The translations under genes were made by a program, and so were the position numbers. From contig JACRLQ010000015.1 in NCBI GenBank assembly GCA_016215155.1, positions 26,475-76,520 of the forward strand: a DNA stretch of 50,046 bases. The letters are read 5' to 3'. The notes beneath the pieces are model-generated. The model was not told the origin of the DNA. It saw only the letters and a program-made list of their open reading frames with translations, and did no database searches. This document shows, one piece after another, positions 35,594 through 45,428 of this stretch. The DNA is from Nitrospirota bacterium (GTDB lineage: Bacteria > Nitrospirota > Thermodesulfovibrionia > Thermodesulfovibrionales > UBA6898). How positions within the stretch are numbered: position 1 is the first letter of the stretch; each line of letters begins with the position of its first letter.

Positions 35594-35712
35594 TATGTTA
35601 ATCCTCCTTATTAATCTGACCTGTCAAAGACAGGCGCTGTTAACCCACGGACCTTAACCATACCACCTCCTTTGTCGCTTCCTGATAACAGGGTCAATTT
35701 ACCGCGGCCATA

Positions 35713-38349
35713 TCATGAGGCGACCTCTGCCGCGGCCATTTTGCTGAAGACAACCGCGTCTCCCGCATAATCGACCTCGACCGTGTCTCCCTCGCCGAAA
35801 GTCCGGTCGAGAATTTTTCTGGCGAGCTCGTTTAAGACGGATTTCTGGAGTACCCTTTTAAGCGGCCGGGCCCCGTATACCGGATCGAAGCCTGTCGCCG
35901 CGAAATATTCCCTGGCCCTGTCGGTCAGTACAAGGTCGATGTTCTTCTCCCTGATATACTTCTTCATACGCTCCACCTGGATATCAACTATTTTTTTCAG
36001 CATGTCCCTGCCGAGGGCGTTAAAAATGATGATCTCATCCACCCTGTTTAAAAATTCCGGCCTGAAGAAGGTCTTAAGGTCTTCCATGATCTTTTCCTTA
36101 AAGGCTGAGTCTGACTCCACCCAGTACGCGGACGGATTTTTTTCTTTCTCCGTCAGCATGTCGATTATATGGGTGCTTCCTATATTTGAGGTCATGATAA
36201 CGACCGCGTTTCTGAAGTCCACCGTTTTTCCGTGGCTGTCCGTGAGCCTCCCGTCATCGAGCACCTGAAGAAGGAGATTGAATACCTCGGCATGGGCCTT
36301 TTCGACCTCATCAAAAAGGATCACGGAGTACGGTCTGCGCCTTACCGCCTCGGTCAGCTGCCCGCCCTCTTCATAGCCGACATACCCCGGAGGGGCGCCT
36401 ATCAGTCTCGATACGGTATGCCTCTCCTGATATTCGGACATGTCTATTCTGATCATCGCATTTTCGTCGTCGAAGAGAAATTCAGCGAGGGCACGGGCCA
36501 GCTCGGTCTTGCCTACCCCCGTGGGACCCAGGAATATGAAGGACCCGATCGGCCTGTTGGGGTCCTGTATGCCGGCCCTGGCCCTTCTTACCGCGTTCGT
36601 AACCGCCTCTATGGCCTCGTCCTGTCCTACGACCCTATGCCTGAGCTTGTCGTCCATTGTAAGGAGCTTCTGGAGTTCCCCTTCGAGCATTTTGGACACG
36701 GGGATATTCGTCCACTTGGAGACGACCTCCGCAATGTCTTCCTCATCCACCTCTTCCTTCAACATCTTGGTTTTTTTCTGTATCTCCAGCAACTTCGTAT
36801 TTTCAGCGTCGAGTGACTTCTGAAGCTCGAGGAGCTGTCCGTATCTGAGGGCGGCCGCCTTTGCGAGGTCGCCTTCCCTTTCGGCCTTTTCGGAGTCGAT
36901 TTTGGTCTGCTCGATCCGCCCCTTGAAGTCGCGTATGCGCTTTATCGCTTCTTTTTCCGTCAACCACTGGGCCCTCAATTTGTCCCTTTCGCCCTGAAGC
37001 TCGGCGATCTCGCGGCCGATCTTTTCGTTTTTGTCTCTGCCCTCTTTCGTGTCTTCCTTCATCACGGCCTGTTTTTCTATGCCAAGCTGCCTCAATCTTC
37101 TTTCGATCTCGTCGAGCTCGACCGGCATGCTGTCGATCTCCATCCTGAGTTTTGAGGCCGCCTCGTCAATAAGGTCTATCGCCTTGTCCGGAAGATACCG
37201 GTCAGTGATATATCTGTGCGACAGCATTGCGGCGGACACCAGCGCGGTGTCTCTTATCTTCACCCCGTGGTGCACCTCATATTTTTCCTTGAGGCCGCGC
37301 AGGATCGAGATCGTGTCTTCTACAGAGGGCTCCTTGATCAAAATCGGTTGAAAACGCCTCTCGAGCGCCGGGTCTTTCTCTATATATTTTCTGAACTCCC
37401 CGATCGTCGTGGCCCCGACACATCTGAGTTCCCCCCTTGCGAGCGCCGGTTTCAGCATGTTGGACGCGTCTATCGCCCCCTCGGCGGCGCCGGCGCCCAC
37501 CAGGGTGTGGAGTTCGTCGATAAACAGTATTATCTTGCCTTCGGACTCCTCGATCTCCTTTATCACCGCCTTCAGCCTGTCTTCGAACTCACCCCTGAAC
37601 TTCGCTCCGGCAATCAGCGCGCCCATGTCGAGCGCCACGACCTTCTTGTCCTTGAGTGTTTCGGGCACGTCACCGGCCACGATGCGCTGCGCCAGCCCTT
37701 CGGCGAGGGCCGTCTTTCCGACACCCGGGTCTCCTATCAGGACCGGATTATTTTTCGTCCTTCTCGAGAGGACCTGTATTACCCTCCTGATCTCCTCGTC
37801 TCTGCCGATCACGGGGTCGAGCTTCCCCCTTGAGGCGAGTTCCGTCAGGTCTTTGCTGAACTTTTTTATGGCCTGATATTTTTCTTCAGGGTTTGCGTCC
37901 GTCACCCTCTGCGTCCCCCTTATCTCTCTCATCGCGGCCAGGACCCTGTCGTGGTCCGCCCCCGCCCTGGCAAGTTTTTCCGAGGCGGGCCCGCCTGCCG
38001 CGGTTATCGCAAGCAGAAGGTGTTCGACGCTGACATACTCGTCTTTAAGACGCTCGGCCTCTTTCTGGGCCTTTTCAAGCGCGTCTTTCAGCCTCGGTGA
38101 TATATATATCTGCCCTACCGGCGTAGCGCCCACCACCTTTGGCTGCCTGTCGATATGGTCTTCGATGTCTTTTTTGAGGGCCGCTATATTTGTGCCGATC
38201 CTCTTTATTATTTGGGCGGCGACTCCCTCGTCGTCATCGAGGAGGACCCACAGAAGATGCTCGACATCTATCTGCTGCTGCCCCTTCCTCTCCGCGAGCC
38301 TCTGGGTCTGCTGTATCGCCTCCTGGCTTTTTATCGTAAATTTTTCCAT
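35713..38349 (-). CDS. clpB: ClpB disaggregase
   Basis: The 878-residue AAA+ chaperone extracts polypeptides from aggregates. It has an N-terminal Clp_N double repeat (about 1-145), AAA1 with Walker A GDPGVGKT and [12 protein letters not shown], a coiled-coil middle domain at about 400-530 that marks ClpB, AAA2 with GPTGVGKTE and a pore loop near GYVGYEEGG, and a C-terminal D2-small domain. Length is normal. It follows hspR by 12 bases. ClpB needs a DnaK system, but dnaK is not in this window. Confidence 0.97.
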   Translation of the reverse strand: MEKFTIKSQEAIQQTQRLAERKGQQQIDVEHLLWVLLDDDEGVAAQIIKRIGTNIAALKKDIEDHIDRQPKVVGATPVGQIYISPRLKDALEKAQKEAERLKDEYVSVEHLLLAITAAGGPASEKLARAGADHDRVLAAMREIRGTQRVTDANPEEKYQAIKKFSKDLTELASRGKLDPVIGRDEEIRRVIQVLSRRTKNNPVLIGDPGVGKTALAEGLAQRIVAGDVPETLKDKKVVALDMGALIAGAKFRGEFEDRLKAVIKEIEESEGKIILFIDELHTLVGAGAAEGAIDASNMLKPALARGELRCVGATTIGEFRKYIEKDPALERRFQPILIKEPSVEDTISILRGLKEKYEVHHGVKIRDTALVSAAMLSHRYITDRYLPDKAIDLIDEAASKLRMEIDSMPVELDEIERRLRQLGIEKQAVMKEDTKEGRDKNEKIGREIAELQGERDKLRAQWLTEKEAIKRIRDFKGRIEQTKIDSEKAEREGDLAKAAALRYGQLLELQKSLDAENTKLLEIQKKTKMLKEEVDEEDIAEVVSKWTNIPVSKMLEGELQKLLTMDDKLRHRVVGQDEAIEAVTNAVRRARAGIQDPNRPIGSFIFLGPTGVGKTELARALAEFLFDDENAMIRIDMSEYQERHTVSRLIGAPPGYVGYEEGGQLTEAVRRRPYSVILFDEVEKAHAEVFNLLLQVLDDGRLTDSHGKTVDFRNAVVIMTSNIGSTHIIDMLTEKEKNPSAYWVESDSAFKEKIMEDLKTFFRPEFLNRVDEIIIFNALGRDMLKKIVDIQVERMKKYIREKNIDLVLTDRAREYFAATGFDPVYGARPLKRVLQKSVLNELARKILDRTFGEGDTVEVDYAGDAVVFSKMAAAEVAS

Positions 38350-38361
38350 GTGTGTTCCCCC

Positions 38362-38715
38362 TTATTCTTCTTTTAATGCCTTCCTGATTCTCTCGCGGAA
38401 GTCATTCCTCATATCGTCTTCAAAATGCCGCATCATCTCTTCCATCTCCAGCTGCATGACCTCCAGCCGGTGGCGCATGCGGAGTATGATGTCCACACCC
38501 GCTTTGTTTACGCCCATCTCCCTCGTCAGCTGGAGTATCAGGTTCAGTCTTTCGACATCATTTTCAGAGTACAGCCTGTGTTTTTTCGTCCTTATGGGGT
38601 GGACCAGCCCCTCTTTTTCATAAAGTCTCAGCGTCTGCGGGTGCACATGAAGCATATCGCAGACTACGCTTATCATATAGATCGGTCTTGTCTTGTCCTT
38701 TCCGCTTCTATTCAT
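38362..38715 (-). CDS. hspR: HspR-like MerR-family heat-shock repressor
   Basis: The 117-residue regulator has an N-terminal MerR winged helix ([56 protein letters not shown]) and a C-terminal coiled coil. HspR proteins repress dnaK and clpB operons and use DnaK as a co-repressor in actinobacteria. The gene overlaps dnaJ by eight bases and precedes clpB, the arrangement expected of an autoregulated heat-shock operon. No clear HAIR operator (CTTGAGT-N7-ACTCAAG) was found at the operon promoter. Confidence 0.88.
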   Translation of the reverse strand: MNRSGKDKTRPIYMISVVCDMLHVHPQTLRLYEKEGLVHPIRTKKHRLYSENDVERLNLILQLTREMGVNKAGVDIILRMRHRLEVMQLEMEEMMRHFEDDMRNDFRERIRKALKEE

Positions 38716-39805
38716 GGTCTCTCACCATCCCTTTCCTGGGGGATTCCTTATAGAGCCCGTCAATCTCTTTTACCGCCGCCCTGCCTTTGTCGGAAATATT
38801 CTTAGGGACCGCTATCTTTATGGTCACGAACTGGTCGCCTCTTCGTCCGGTCCTGGCCACCGGGAACCCTTTCCCGGAGAGCTTAAACTTCTGGCCTGAC
38901 TGCGTTCCGGGCGGAAGCACCATGGCGGCGACGCCGTCTATCGTCGGGACCTCTATCTTCGACCCCAGGGCGGCCTCCCCGAAGGTCACGGGCACCTCTA
39001 TCAGCAGATTGTCTTCCTTTCTGGTGAAAAGTTGATGCGGGCGGACGGCTATCTCGATCTGCAGATCGCCGGGCGGCCCTCCCCCCCGCCCTGGCCCGCC
39101 CATGCCCTTTAACCTGACCCTGGATCCTGTGTCGGCCCCTGCCGGGATCTTCACCTTCAGGGACTCATTGTGCGAAACGCTGCCTCTTCCGCCGCAGCTG
39201 CCGCAGGTCTTTGTGACACGCTGGCCGGTGCCGCCGCATGCGCCGCAATACTGCGACGTCTTGAAAAATCCCTTTGAGGCGGCGAGCCTGCCGGTGCCCT
39301 TGCACTTGTCGCAAGGCTGATATGTCTCGGCGCCCGTTCCCCTGCATGCGGCACACTGCACGTCCCTGTTAAATGATATCGGCCTGGTCACGCCGGAGAA
39401 GGCCTCTTCAAGAGATAGTTCCATGGCCATCACCAGGTCCGGCCCCTTTGACTCCTGAGGTTCAGCCTCCTGGCCCGCCCCGAAGAGATCTCCGAATATG
39501 TCCCCAAAACCTCCGAACTCGAATTTGTCGCCAGACGTATAGGCCCTGTAGTCAAACCCTCCCGGTCCTCCGCCTTCAAACGGCGAACGCCCGTGCTGGT
39601 CGTATTCCGCCCTTTTTTTCTCGTCGCTCAGCGTCTCATACGCCTCGCTCAGTTCCTTGAACTTTCCCTCCGCGGACTTGTCGCCCTGGTTTAAGTCCGG
39701 ATGATATTTACGCGCGAGCTTCCTGTAAGACTTTTTTATCTCCTCCTGAGAGGCCTTTTTATCGACACCGAGTATCTCGTAGAAATCTTTAACCGTTGGG
39801 GCCAT
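38708..39805 (-). CDS. dnaJ: DnaJ co-chaperone
   Basis: The J-protein stimulates the DnaK ATPase. The approximately 365-residue product has a J domain with HPD ([10 protein letters not shown]), a Gly/Phe-rich linker ([12 protein letters not shown]), four CxxCxGxG zinc motifs ([24 protein letters not shown] and CGSCGGRG), and a C-terminal substrate domain. ATG 39805 is preferred over GTG 39808 because AAGGAGG lies at workable distance from it. It is the first gene of the operon. Confidence 0.95.
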   Translation of the reverse strand: MAPTVKDFYEILGVDKKASQEEIKKSYRKLARKYHPDLNQGDKSAEGKFKELSEAYETLSDEKKRAEYDQHGRSPFEGGGPGGFDYRAYTSGDKFEFGGFGDIFGDLFGAGQEAEPQESKGPDLVMAMELSLEEAFSGVTRPISFNRDVQCAACRGTGAETYQPCDKCKGTGRLAASKGFFKTSQYCGACGGTGQRVTKTCGSCGGRGSVSHNESLKVKIPAGADTGSRVRLKGMGGPGRGGGPPGDLQIEIAVRPHQLFTRKEDNLLIEVPVTFGEAALGSKIEVPTIDGVAAMVLPPGTQSGQKFKLSGKGFPVARTGRRGDQFVTIKIAVPKNISDKGRAAVKEIDGLYKESPRKGMVRDHE

Positions 39806-39829
39806 CACTCCTCCTTCTTGATATTTCCT

Positions 39830-39858
39830 ATGATATTACTTTAGTCGGTCCTTGTCAA
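39830..39858 (-). promoter_or_regulatory. Promoter of the dnaJ-hspR-clpB operon
   Basis: On the minus strand TTGACA (39853-39858) and TATCAT (39830-39835) are separated by 17 bases, with the ribosome binding site about ten bases further on. It is close to the vegetative consensus, which fits repressor rather than sigma-32 control. Confidence 0.6.
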
Positions 39859-39909
39859 GATACCTTCTCCGATATCTCGCGTCCCTCCGAATGCATTTTA
39901 ATGAAAATC

Positions 39910-39918
39910 TGGTATAAT
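39910..39918 (+). promoter_or_regulatory. Extended -10 promoter of the enoyl-CoA hydratase gene
   Basis: TGGTATAAT is an extended -10 element. Transcription would begin near 39925, which favours ATG 39950 over the earlier in-frame ATG at 39920. Confidence 0.5.
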
Positions 39919-39949
39919 CATGGAAATCACAAACTCCCTGGAGGCGGAC

Positions 39950-40735
39950 ATGAAAGCTTCAGAATGTGTAAAATTTAAGCTCGAAGGCGGGGTCGGATGG
40001 ATAACCCTCAACAGGCCGGAAGTCCTGAATGCCTTAGACATGGAGGTCATCACTGCTCTGTCCGGTCTTCTCGATTCGATCGGTCGTGATGAAAACGTCA
40101 GGGCAGTGGTAATTACCGGGGCCGGGGAAAAGGCCTTCTGCGCGGGCGCCGACATCAGGTATATGAATCAGGCCTCTCCATTGGAGGTCCGTAAATTTGC
40201 GCAATTGGCGATTTCGGTCAACAACAGGATAGAGACCCTCGGAAAAGTTGTGGTGGCTGCGATCAACGGGTACGCCCTTGGCGGCGGGCTTGAACTGGCC
40301 GAGTCCTGCACCCTCCGCGTGGCCGTCAAACACGCGGAGCTGGGCCACCCTGAGGTGAGTATCGGCGCTGTCGCAGGCTGGGGAGGGACGACGAGGCTCC
40401 CGAGGCTCATAGGCAAAGGTCGTGCCGCCGAACTCCTCCTTACCGGGGACAGGATAAGCGCTCAGGAGTGCTATAAAATCGGGCTCATAAACAGGGTATG
40501 CGAAAAAGATATGCTTCAGGAGGAGACAAAGGCCCTATTAAACAATATACTGGCAAAGGCCCCGCTTGCCGTCAGGATGTCATGGGAGGCTGTTCACAGG
40601 GGGCTCAATATGACCCTCGAAGAATCGGTCTTATTGGGAGCCGATTATTTCGGGCTTATCGCGTCCTCGGAGGATTTCAGGGAAGGGACAGCCGCCTTTC
40701 TCGAAAAGAGGAGCCCGGCTTACAAAAACAGGTGA
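39950..40735 (+). CDS. Enoyl-CoA hydratase/isomerase (crotonase family)
   Basis: The approximately 261-residue protein hydrates or isomerises an enoyl-CoA. Family motifs are present: WITLNRPEVLNALD, GAGEKAFCAGADIRYM (oxyanion hole), NGYALGGGLELAESC, and GHPEVSIGAVAGWGGT carrying a catalytic glutamate. The start is set by GGAGGCGG before ATG 39950. No other fatty-acid genes are nearby, so the substrate (fatty acid, crotonyl-CoA, aromatic or amino-acid breakdown) cannot be assigned. Confidence 0.93.
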   Translation: MKASECVKFKLEGGVGWITLNRPEVLNALDMEVITALSGLLDSIGRDENVRAVVITGAGEKAFCAGADIRYMNQASPLEVRKFAQLAISVNNRIETLGKVVVAAINGYALGGGLELAESCTLRVAVKHAELGHPEVSIGAVAGWGGTTRLPRLIGKGRAAELLLTGDRISAQECYKIGLINRVCEKDMLQEETKALLNNILAKAPLAVRMSWEAVHRGLNMTLEESVLLGADYFGLIASSEDFREGTAAFLEKRSPAYKNR

Positions 40736-40782
40736 TGCAGATAATAACAGGCTCTGAACAACTCTCATCTTGTCAGTTAGGC

Positions 40783-40872
40783 CGTCATACTCGCGAAGGC
40801 GGGTATCCAAACGTCTTCAAACAGTGGATTCCCGTTGCTTAAGGCGCCTACTGTTGGCTGCACGGGAATGAC
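40783..40872. repeat. Dispersed GTCAT...ATGAC palindromic repeat, copy 2
   Basis: Begins GTCATACTCGCGAAGGCGGG with ATCCA, contains GTGGATTCCCG, and ends GCACGGGAATGAC. It has the same layout as the element at 2410-2484 and the same intergenic setting after a coding region. Confidence 0.6.
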
Positions 40873-40905
40873 GGACTGAAGAGGTGACTTAATGGAAATC
40901 TCTAT

Positions 40906-41601
40906 TTATCTTCCCAGATAGTGCCTTCTTTTTGGTTCGTCAAAACGTTCGATCGCGTATCTTAGCATCGTCCTGGGCATCTCCTTATGGTATTTATCGA
41001 CAAATGCCTCTTCGGCCGCAAGGTCTTTCTTCCCGATCTCACGGAGCATCCAGCCGACCGCCTTATGTATGAGGTCATGCCGGTCATGAAGAAGCATCTC
41101 CGCAATCTTAAGCGTGACCTCAAAGCTGCCCGCCCTTATAAAGGCAAAGGTGGCCATCACCGCGATCCGCCGCGCCCAGAGGTTCCGGGAACCTGCCAGT
41201 TTATATAGCAGGGTTTTGTCCTTGTCGCGCATGAAGTCGCCGAGTATATACCCGGCGGAGAGGTCTACGAGGTCCCAGTTATTGATATGGGGGATATGCG
41301 CGAGATAAAAGCCTGTATAAAGTTTCTTTCCGGCCTGGTCCGCCTTTTTATATTTCCCGATGAGTATGAGGAGGCCCACAAGCCTGTGTTCGTGGACCTT
41401 GCTCTGAAGAAGCCTGTGAAGGTCGTCGAGACTTGCGCCGGAATATTTTTTCGCGACCTTCCTCTGATTGGGCACAGTGATCCCGAGAAATATGTCCCCT
41501 TCGCCGTACTGCCCGGGGCCGGTCTTAAAAAAGCGCGACAGTAAAATGGCCCTTTCAGGGTCAGCGATAGACTCCAGGTCTTTTTTTATCGCCTTAAACA
41601 T
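40906..41601 (-). CDS. AlkD-like DNA alkylation repair protein
   Basis: The HEAT-like-repeat DNA glycosylase family excises alkylated bases such as 3-methyladenine. The roughly 231-residue product shows FFKTGPGQYGEGDIFLGITVPNQRKVAKKY, then NNWDLVDLSAGYILG, SRNLWARRIAVMATF and HDLIHKAVGWMLREIGK, all typical. ATG 41601 is chosen because the upstream GTG at 41649 lies inside the preceding gene and gives a longer N-terminus than the family has. It is coupled to or overlaps the DUF3786 gene. Confidence 0.9.
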   Translation of the reverse strand: MFKAIKKDLESIADPERAILLSRFFKTGPGQYGEGDIFLGITVPNQRKVAKKYSGASLDDLHRLLQSKVHEHRLVGLLILIGKYKKADQAGKKLYTGFYLAHIPHINNWDLVDLSAGYILGDFMRDKDKTLLYKLAGSRNLWARRIAVMATFAFIRAGSFEVTLKIAEMLLHDRHDLIHKAVGWMLREIGKKDLAAEEAFVDKYHKEMPRTMLRYAIERFDEPKRRHYLGR

Positions 41602-41609
41602 CGACAATA

Positions 41610-42209
41610 TTACATCATAATCAGGACGCTCATCATCGCAATCGACCACAGCACATCGAGGGCCAGGTGACGCTCGGCGGTCGAGTCGAATAAAAGGTCC
41701 GCTCGCGGAGGGAACTCATCGTCTCCCCTCCAGAGTATTAAAACGACCGGTATGCTCGGCAGAGGGAAGAACCTGATCGCGGCGTCGCCGTATTTTACGG
41801 CCTCCCCGCCGAGTTCGGTCCCTTTATTGATAAAACCGTCAGGGTCTTTGTCATATTTTTCCGCGAGCCTGTCGAGCGGCAGGACATGAGAACCTCTGAA
41901 AAAAAGAAGACCGCCTTTTAGGTTGACCGGATTAATGAGCTTTTCGGAAAGCGGCAGGTCTTTGGAACAGTTAAGATAGCAGAGTATCGAGAGTCTGGAG
42001 AAATAACCGAGTCGCGTCAATAGAAGCTCACCGTGTTGATCGCTGCCTGATATCTCTGTTCCGGCAACATGCACTTTGATATCCGCGCTGAAGCATCTGA
42101 GCGTATATGTTTTCGAGGCCGCGTCATAAGTCGCCTGAGCGTTTCGGCATATCACCGACGGATCGGCCTCTGCCAGCAATGCCCAGGATTTATCTTCGCC
42201 CGTCTTCAT
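41610..42209 (-). CDS. DUF3786 domain protein
   Basis: The 199-residue protein resembles DUF3786, a family seen in anaerobic bacteria next to corrinoid or redox genes but without a proven function. Visible features are LSILCYLNCSKDLPLSEKLINPVNLKGGLLFFRGSH, a charged middle, and ADLLFDSTAERHLALDVLWSIAM near the end. Only a short hydrophobic C-terminus is seen and no signal peptide. It is followed by the alkylation repair gene. Confidence 0.65.
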   Translation of the reverse strand: MKTGEDKSWALLAEADPSVICRNAQATYDAASKTYTLRCFSADIKVHVAGTEISGSDQHGELLLTRLGYFSRLSILCYLNCSKDLPLSEKLINPVNLKGGLLFFRGSHVLPLDRLAEKYDKDPDGFINKGTELGGEAVKYGDAAIRFFPLPSIPVVLILWRGDDEFPPRADLLFDSTAERHLALDVLWSIAMMSVLIMM

Positions 42210-42255
42210 TCTAAAATTATAAAATAATCTGCTAGAATAAAGCAGTCGGCCAAAA

Positions 42256-42331
42256 GGGCGGTTAGCTCAGCTGGGAGAGCACCACGTTCGCAACGTGGGG
42301 GTCGGGGGTTCGAATCCCCTACCGTCCACCA
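42256..42331 (+). tRNA. tRNA-Ala (anticodon CGC)
   Basis: The 76-base cloverleaf has acceptor GGGCGGT/ACCGTCC, D arm AGCTCAGCTGGGAGAGC, anticodon stem CCACG/CGTGG around TTCGCAA (anticodon CGC), and T arm GGGGG-TTCGAAT-CCCCT. The CCA is encoded. Confidence 0.96.
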
Positions 42332-42454
42332 ACTCCCTACGGTTACGTATATAAATTTGCCGGTAGATTTCCGCGCGCAGGCTGTATTGAAAAAACATAC
42401 AATTTTATTTATAATTTAAAGTAAGAGTTCATATTAAGAGAAGGTGAATATCGC

Positions 42455-43570
42455 TTGAAAAAAATATTATCTATTTTATCCGCACTCGTTGGTCTTTCGT
42501 TATTCTGGATTGGCTCCGGAGCGGCCCAGCCGGTCGAAATAACTATCACCGGGAATCCGATTCCGATGGCCTACCCGGACGGAAGCTACACGGAGATAGG
42601 CGGAGACCTTAAGATTTCAGGCCAAGGGGCGGCTATAATATTCAGCGATAATTCAGTCCAGAGTACTGCCACGCTTCAGGGCATTCAGGGGCCTCAGGGA
42701 ATCCAGGGCATTCAGGGACCGCCCGGAAATAACGGCACCGTTATCTATAGTGGTGGGACTGCCCCCGTCAATACGACAGGCGTCGATGGTGACTTCTATA
42801 TCGACACCTATAATAAAAGATTCTATGGCCCGAAGGCCGGTGGGGCATGGGGGCTGTATTTTGCTGCGTTTATTGGTAAATCTGTTTTGAACGGTGCCGG
42901 CACACCCGTTGCAACCGGGGCTACGGGTAACGTCGGTGACTTCTATATTGACACAACAACCTACTTGATCTACGGCCCAAAGGTTAGTTCCACCTGGACC
43001 GGTCTTGTCGGCGTATCGCTTGTCGGGCCGGCCGGCCCAGCGGGCGCCGGTTCGAGCCAGCCAAGAGCCCCTGTTTTGAATACGGGCCAGAAGACCACTT
43101 ATGCCCTGGGCGATGATGCCGACTGGAACAGGGGTGCGTCATCCGGCACTCGTTTTACCGACAACGCCGACGGCACGTTCACTGATAACGTCACTGGCTT
43201 AAAATGGCTCATCAATCAAAATTGTTCAGGTTCTATTACATGGGCTCAGGCGCTAACTTGGGCTAATACTCTGGCAGGAGGCAGCTGCGGCCTTTTAGCG
43301 GGTTCTTATCCCGCGGGCTCCTGGCGGCTGCCTAACCTCCTCGAACTGAGAAGCCTTCTGGATTACAACGCCTCCGCGCCTGCTGTGCAGTACGAATTGC
43401 AATGGAGTATTCTCGGTTCTTTCGATTCTTATGTATATTGGACCAGCACCACTAGTGCGGCCGCGGCCGCTGACGGCTGGTATGTTGACCTCAATTATGG
43501 GGGGACCGGCAGGATGGCCAAGACCTTTACTAATTATGTCTGGCCGGTATCCGGGCAGGGGTACAGGTGA
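42455..43570 (+). CDS. Exported collagen-like DUF1566 protein
   Basis: The 371-residue protein has a signal peptide (MKKILSILSALVGLSLFW, cleavage near SGAAQ), a beta-rich head, a short collagen-like stretch of Gly-x-y triplets (GIQGPQGIQGIQGPPG, residues about 75-91), two copies of a GDFYID...YGPK unit (about 110 and 165), and a C-terminal DUF1566 (Lcl C-terminal) domain with KWLINQNCSG, WRLPNLLELRSLL and YVWPVSG. The start is TTG 42455 after GAGAAGGTGA. The same C-terminal domain occurs twice in the giant NHL protein. It overlaps the next gene by four bases. Surface attachment is a reasonable guess. Confidence 0.75.
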   Translation: MKKILSILSALVGLSLFWIGSGAAQPVEITITGNPIPMAYPDGSYTEIGGDLKISGQGAAIIFSDNSVQSTATLQGIQGPQGIQGIQGPPGNNGTVIYSGGTAPVNTTGVDGDFYIDTYNKRFYGPKAGGAWGLYFAAFIGKSVLNGAGTPVATGATGNVGDFYIDTTTYLIYGPKVSSTWTGLVGVSLVGPAGPAGAGSSQPRAPVLNTGQKTTYALGDDADWNRGASSGTRFTDNADGTFTDNVTGLKWLINQNCSGSITWAQALTWANTLAGGSCGLLAGSYPAGSWRLPNLLELRSLLDYNASAPAVQYELQWSILGSFDSYVYWTSTTSAAAAADGWYVDLNYGGTGRMAKTFTNYVWPVSGQGYR

Positions 43571-44220
43571 GCAATATGATCGAAAACATTTTTGCTTCAT
43601 CGAGAGGTAACGTCAGCACTAAAAGGAACCTGACATATTTGGTCTTTTTAACCCTGGTATTTTTTTCGATTGCCGGAATATCCTATGCCGATTTCAAGGT
43701 CGGCATCCCAAAGACAGGCGAAACAACTACCAACGGCGCTGGGTCTGATGGTGTTTTAAAAAAGGGTGTTGCCTGGCCGGGCCCGAGATTTACAGCCTCA
43801 AACGGGGCGGTCACTGACAATCTCACCGGCCTTGTATGGCTTCAGGACGCCAACTGCTATGCGCTTGCCGGAGGGATCAACAAAGCAGCCCCCGGATCTC
43901 TAAACTGGGCCGATGCCCTCACTTGGACAAACAGCCTTGCAAGCGGCGCGTGCGGGCTCTCGGACGGCTCGGCCGCGGGTGACTGGCGGCTTCCTAACAT
44001 TAATGAACTAAACAGCCTGATGGATGCTTCGAGATCCAACCCTGCGCTTCCGGCGGGCCATCCTTTTACAGGAGTGCAGGCTGATAATTATTGGTCTTCG
44101 ACAACCCCTGGGGCCATGCCTGGCAATGCAATGATGTTTCATATGGGCTACGGAGATGTGAACTTGGATGCTGATCTCAGCACCCCCCGTTTCGTCCTGC
44201 CGGTCCGCGGCGGGCAATAG
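43567..44220 (+). CDS. Exported DUF1566 domain protein
   Basis: The 217-residue protein has an N-terminal membrane/signal segment (LTYLVFLTLVFFSIAG, then SYADF) and one DUF1566 domain: GLVWLQDANC, a NWADALTWTNSLASGACGLSDG stretch, WRLPNINELNSLMD and a YWSSTT core. The start is GTG 43567 or ATG 43576. Its four-base overlap with the collagen-like gene implies co-translation, so the two probably act together at the cell surface. No ligand can be inferred. Confidence 0.75.
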   Translation: MSNMIENIFASSRGNVSTKRNLTYLVFLTLVFFSIAGISYADFKVGIPKTGETTTNGAGSDGVLKKGVAWPGPRFTASNGAVTDNLTGLVWLQDANCYALAGGINKAAPGSLNWADALTWTNSLASGACGLSDGSAAGDWRLPNINELNSLMDASRSNPALPAGHPFTGVQADNYWSSTTPGAMPGNAMMFHMGYGDVNLDADLSTPRFVLPVRGGQ

Positions 44221-44229
44221 GCTTTTTTT

Positions 44230-44544
44230 TTACTTTATAAACGAGCAGCAGTAATCAGTCAGCGTCTTAACATTCATGCTGAACTTCGATTCCGCCGGAA
44301 CATCAAAAGACTCGCCTCCTTTTACGTGTCTCCATTTTGTTTCATTGGGAAGAAGGACCTCCAGTTCGCCTGCCAATATCTCCATCTCTTCAGCGGCAGC
44401 GGTGTTGAACTCATACTCCCCCGGCTGCATGATGCCAAGCGTCTTTTTCGAGCCGTCCGCGAATATTACCGTCCGACTGGTCACACCGCCGTCGAAATAG
44501 ACATTGGCCTTCTTAATCACTGTAACGTTTTTGAACTCAGACAT
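44230..44544 (-). CDS. ppnP: PpnP pyrimidine/purine nucleoside phosphorylase
   Basis: The 104-residue cupin (formerly DUF1255/UPF0345) phosphorolyses nucleosides to base and ribose-1-phosphate. The body matches the family throughout: [34 protein letters not shown] and [14 protein letters not shown]. It is a single gene, converging on the DUF1566 gene with a nine-base gap. Confidence 0.93.
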   Translation of the reverse strand: MSEFKNVTVIKKANVYFDGGVTSRTVIFADGSKKTLGIMQPGEYEFNTAAAEEMEILAGELEVLLPNETKWRHVKGGESFDVPAESKFSMNVKTLTDYCCSFIK

Positions 44545-44658
44545 TTTTCACCTCATAAAAAGATTTCAGAAATTATAGCATGAGGGCCGGGATTGACAAC
44601 AGGCGGTCCTATCGATAATAAATATATAGTGGAGTCTCTTGCAAAAAGTTCCAATTCT

Positions 44659-44731
44659 GTCATTCCGAATGAAATGAGGAATCTTTCATTGTGTTGATAA
44701 ACATAAGATTTCTCCCTTTGGTCGAAATGAC
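44659..44731. repeat. Dispersed GTCAT...ATGAC repeat, diverged copy
   Basis: GTCATTCCGAATGAAATGAGGAATC faces AGATTTCTCC...GTCGAAATGAC. The outer inverted ends match the other copies while the core differs. It fills most of the gap between ppnP and the methyltransferase gene. Confidence 0.45.
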
Positions 44732-44779
44732 AACCGTGTTTTTTTTGACTTTTGCAACGGCCTCAATGGAGTCTCGTTC

Positions 44780-45271
44780 ATGAAAATGGCAGTACCGCAT
44801 GAATATTATGATTCGATGGAATCTCCTTTGGGCCGGATTTATCTCCTTTTTAATAAGTCCTGCCTCTCGGGGATATCTTTTGACCAGCCGTCACTTATAC
44901 CTTTCCGGAGCGGCGAGACGACGGCCGCAGTCAAAAAAGAGCTTGCGGAATATTTTGGGAATAAACGAAGGTGTTTCTCCATAAGGACCGCTTTTCTTGA
45001 AGGCACTGAGTTCGAAAAAAAGGTATGGAACGCCCTGAGGGAGATCCCCTACGGCGAGACCAGGACCTACAAATGGCTTGCGGAGAAGATCGGGCTTCCG
45101 AAGGCGGCAAGAGCGGTCGGAAACGCGCTAGGCAAAAACCCGGTCCCGATCATCTTCCCCTGCCACAGGATAATCGAATCAGACGGAAAACTGGGGGGAT
45201 ATACCCCGGGCACGGACATAAAGCGCCGGCTGCTTGGTATCGAATATTATTGCGAAACGGGAAAGGAATAA
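44780..45271 (+). CDS. ogt: Methylated-DNA--protein-cysteine methyltransferase (MGMT/Ogt)
   Basis: The 163-residue suicide repair protein moves the methyl group of O6-methylguanine to its own Cys128 in the motif FPCHRII. GTEFEKKVWNALREIPYGETRTYKWLAEKIG and KAARAVGNALGKNP are the family DNA-binding signatures. Length is typical of Ogt-type proteins. A GGAG lies about nine bases before the ATG. It is monocistronic, followed by a terminator. Confidence 0.95.
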   Translation: MKMAVPHEYYDSMESPLGRIYLLFNKSCLSGISFDQPSLIPFRSGETTAAVKKELAEYFGNKRRCFSIRTAFLEGTEFEKKVWNALREIPYGETRTYKWLAEKIGLPKAARAVGNALGKNPVPIIFPCHRIIESDGKLGGYTPGTDIKRRLLGIEYYCETGKE

Positions 45272-45379
45272 ACATATGTCGGGAAGTTGGAAGCATGGAA
45301 GCCGGGAAGTTTAACGGGCAAAGGCTTAAGATCAACAACCGTAGGCTGGGAGGCCGGAAACTGCCGGCAAATACAAAGA

Positions 45380-45408
45380 GGCAGGTCATGTGACCCGCCC
45401 CTTTTTTT
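45380..45408. terminator. Terminator hairpin after ogt, with T tract
   Basis: GGCAGGTC pairs with GACCCGCC (one mismatch) around a short loop, followed by a C-rich base and seven T residues at 45402-45408. It lies between ogt and a convergent membrane-protein gene. Confidence 0.65.
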
Positions 45409-45428
45409 ATGACAAGTTTTCTTATTTC

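Noticed and set aside
42455-44220. DUF1566 domains as targets of a diversity-generating retroelement
   Set aside because: No reverse transcriptase, no template repeat and no accessory gene in the window.
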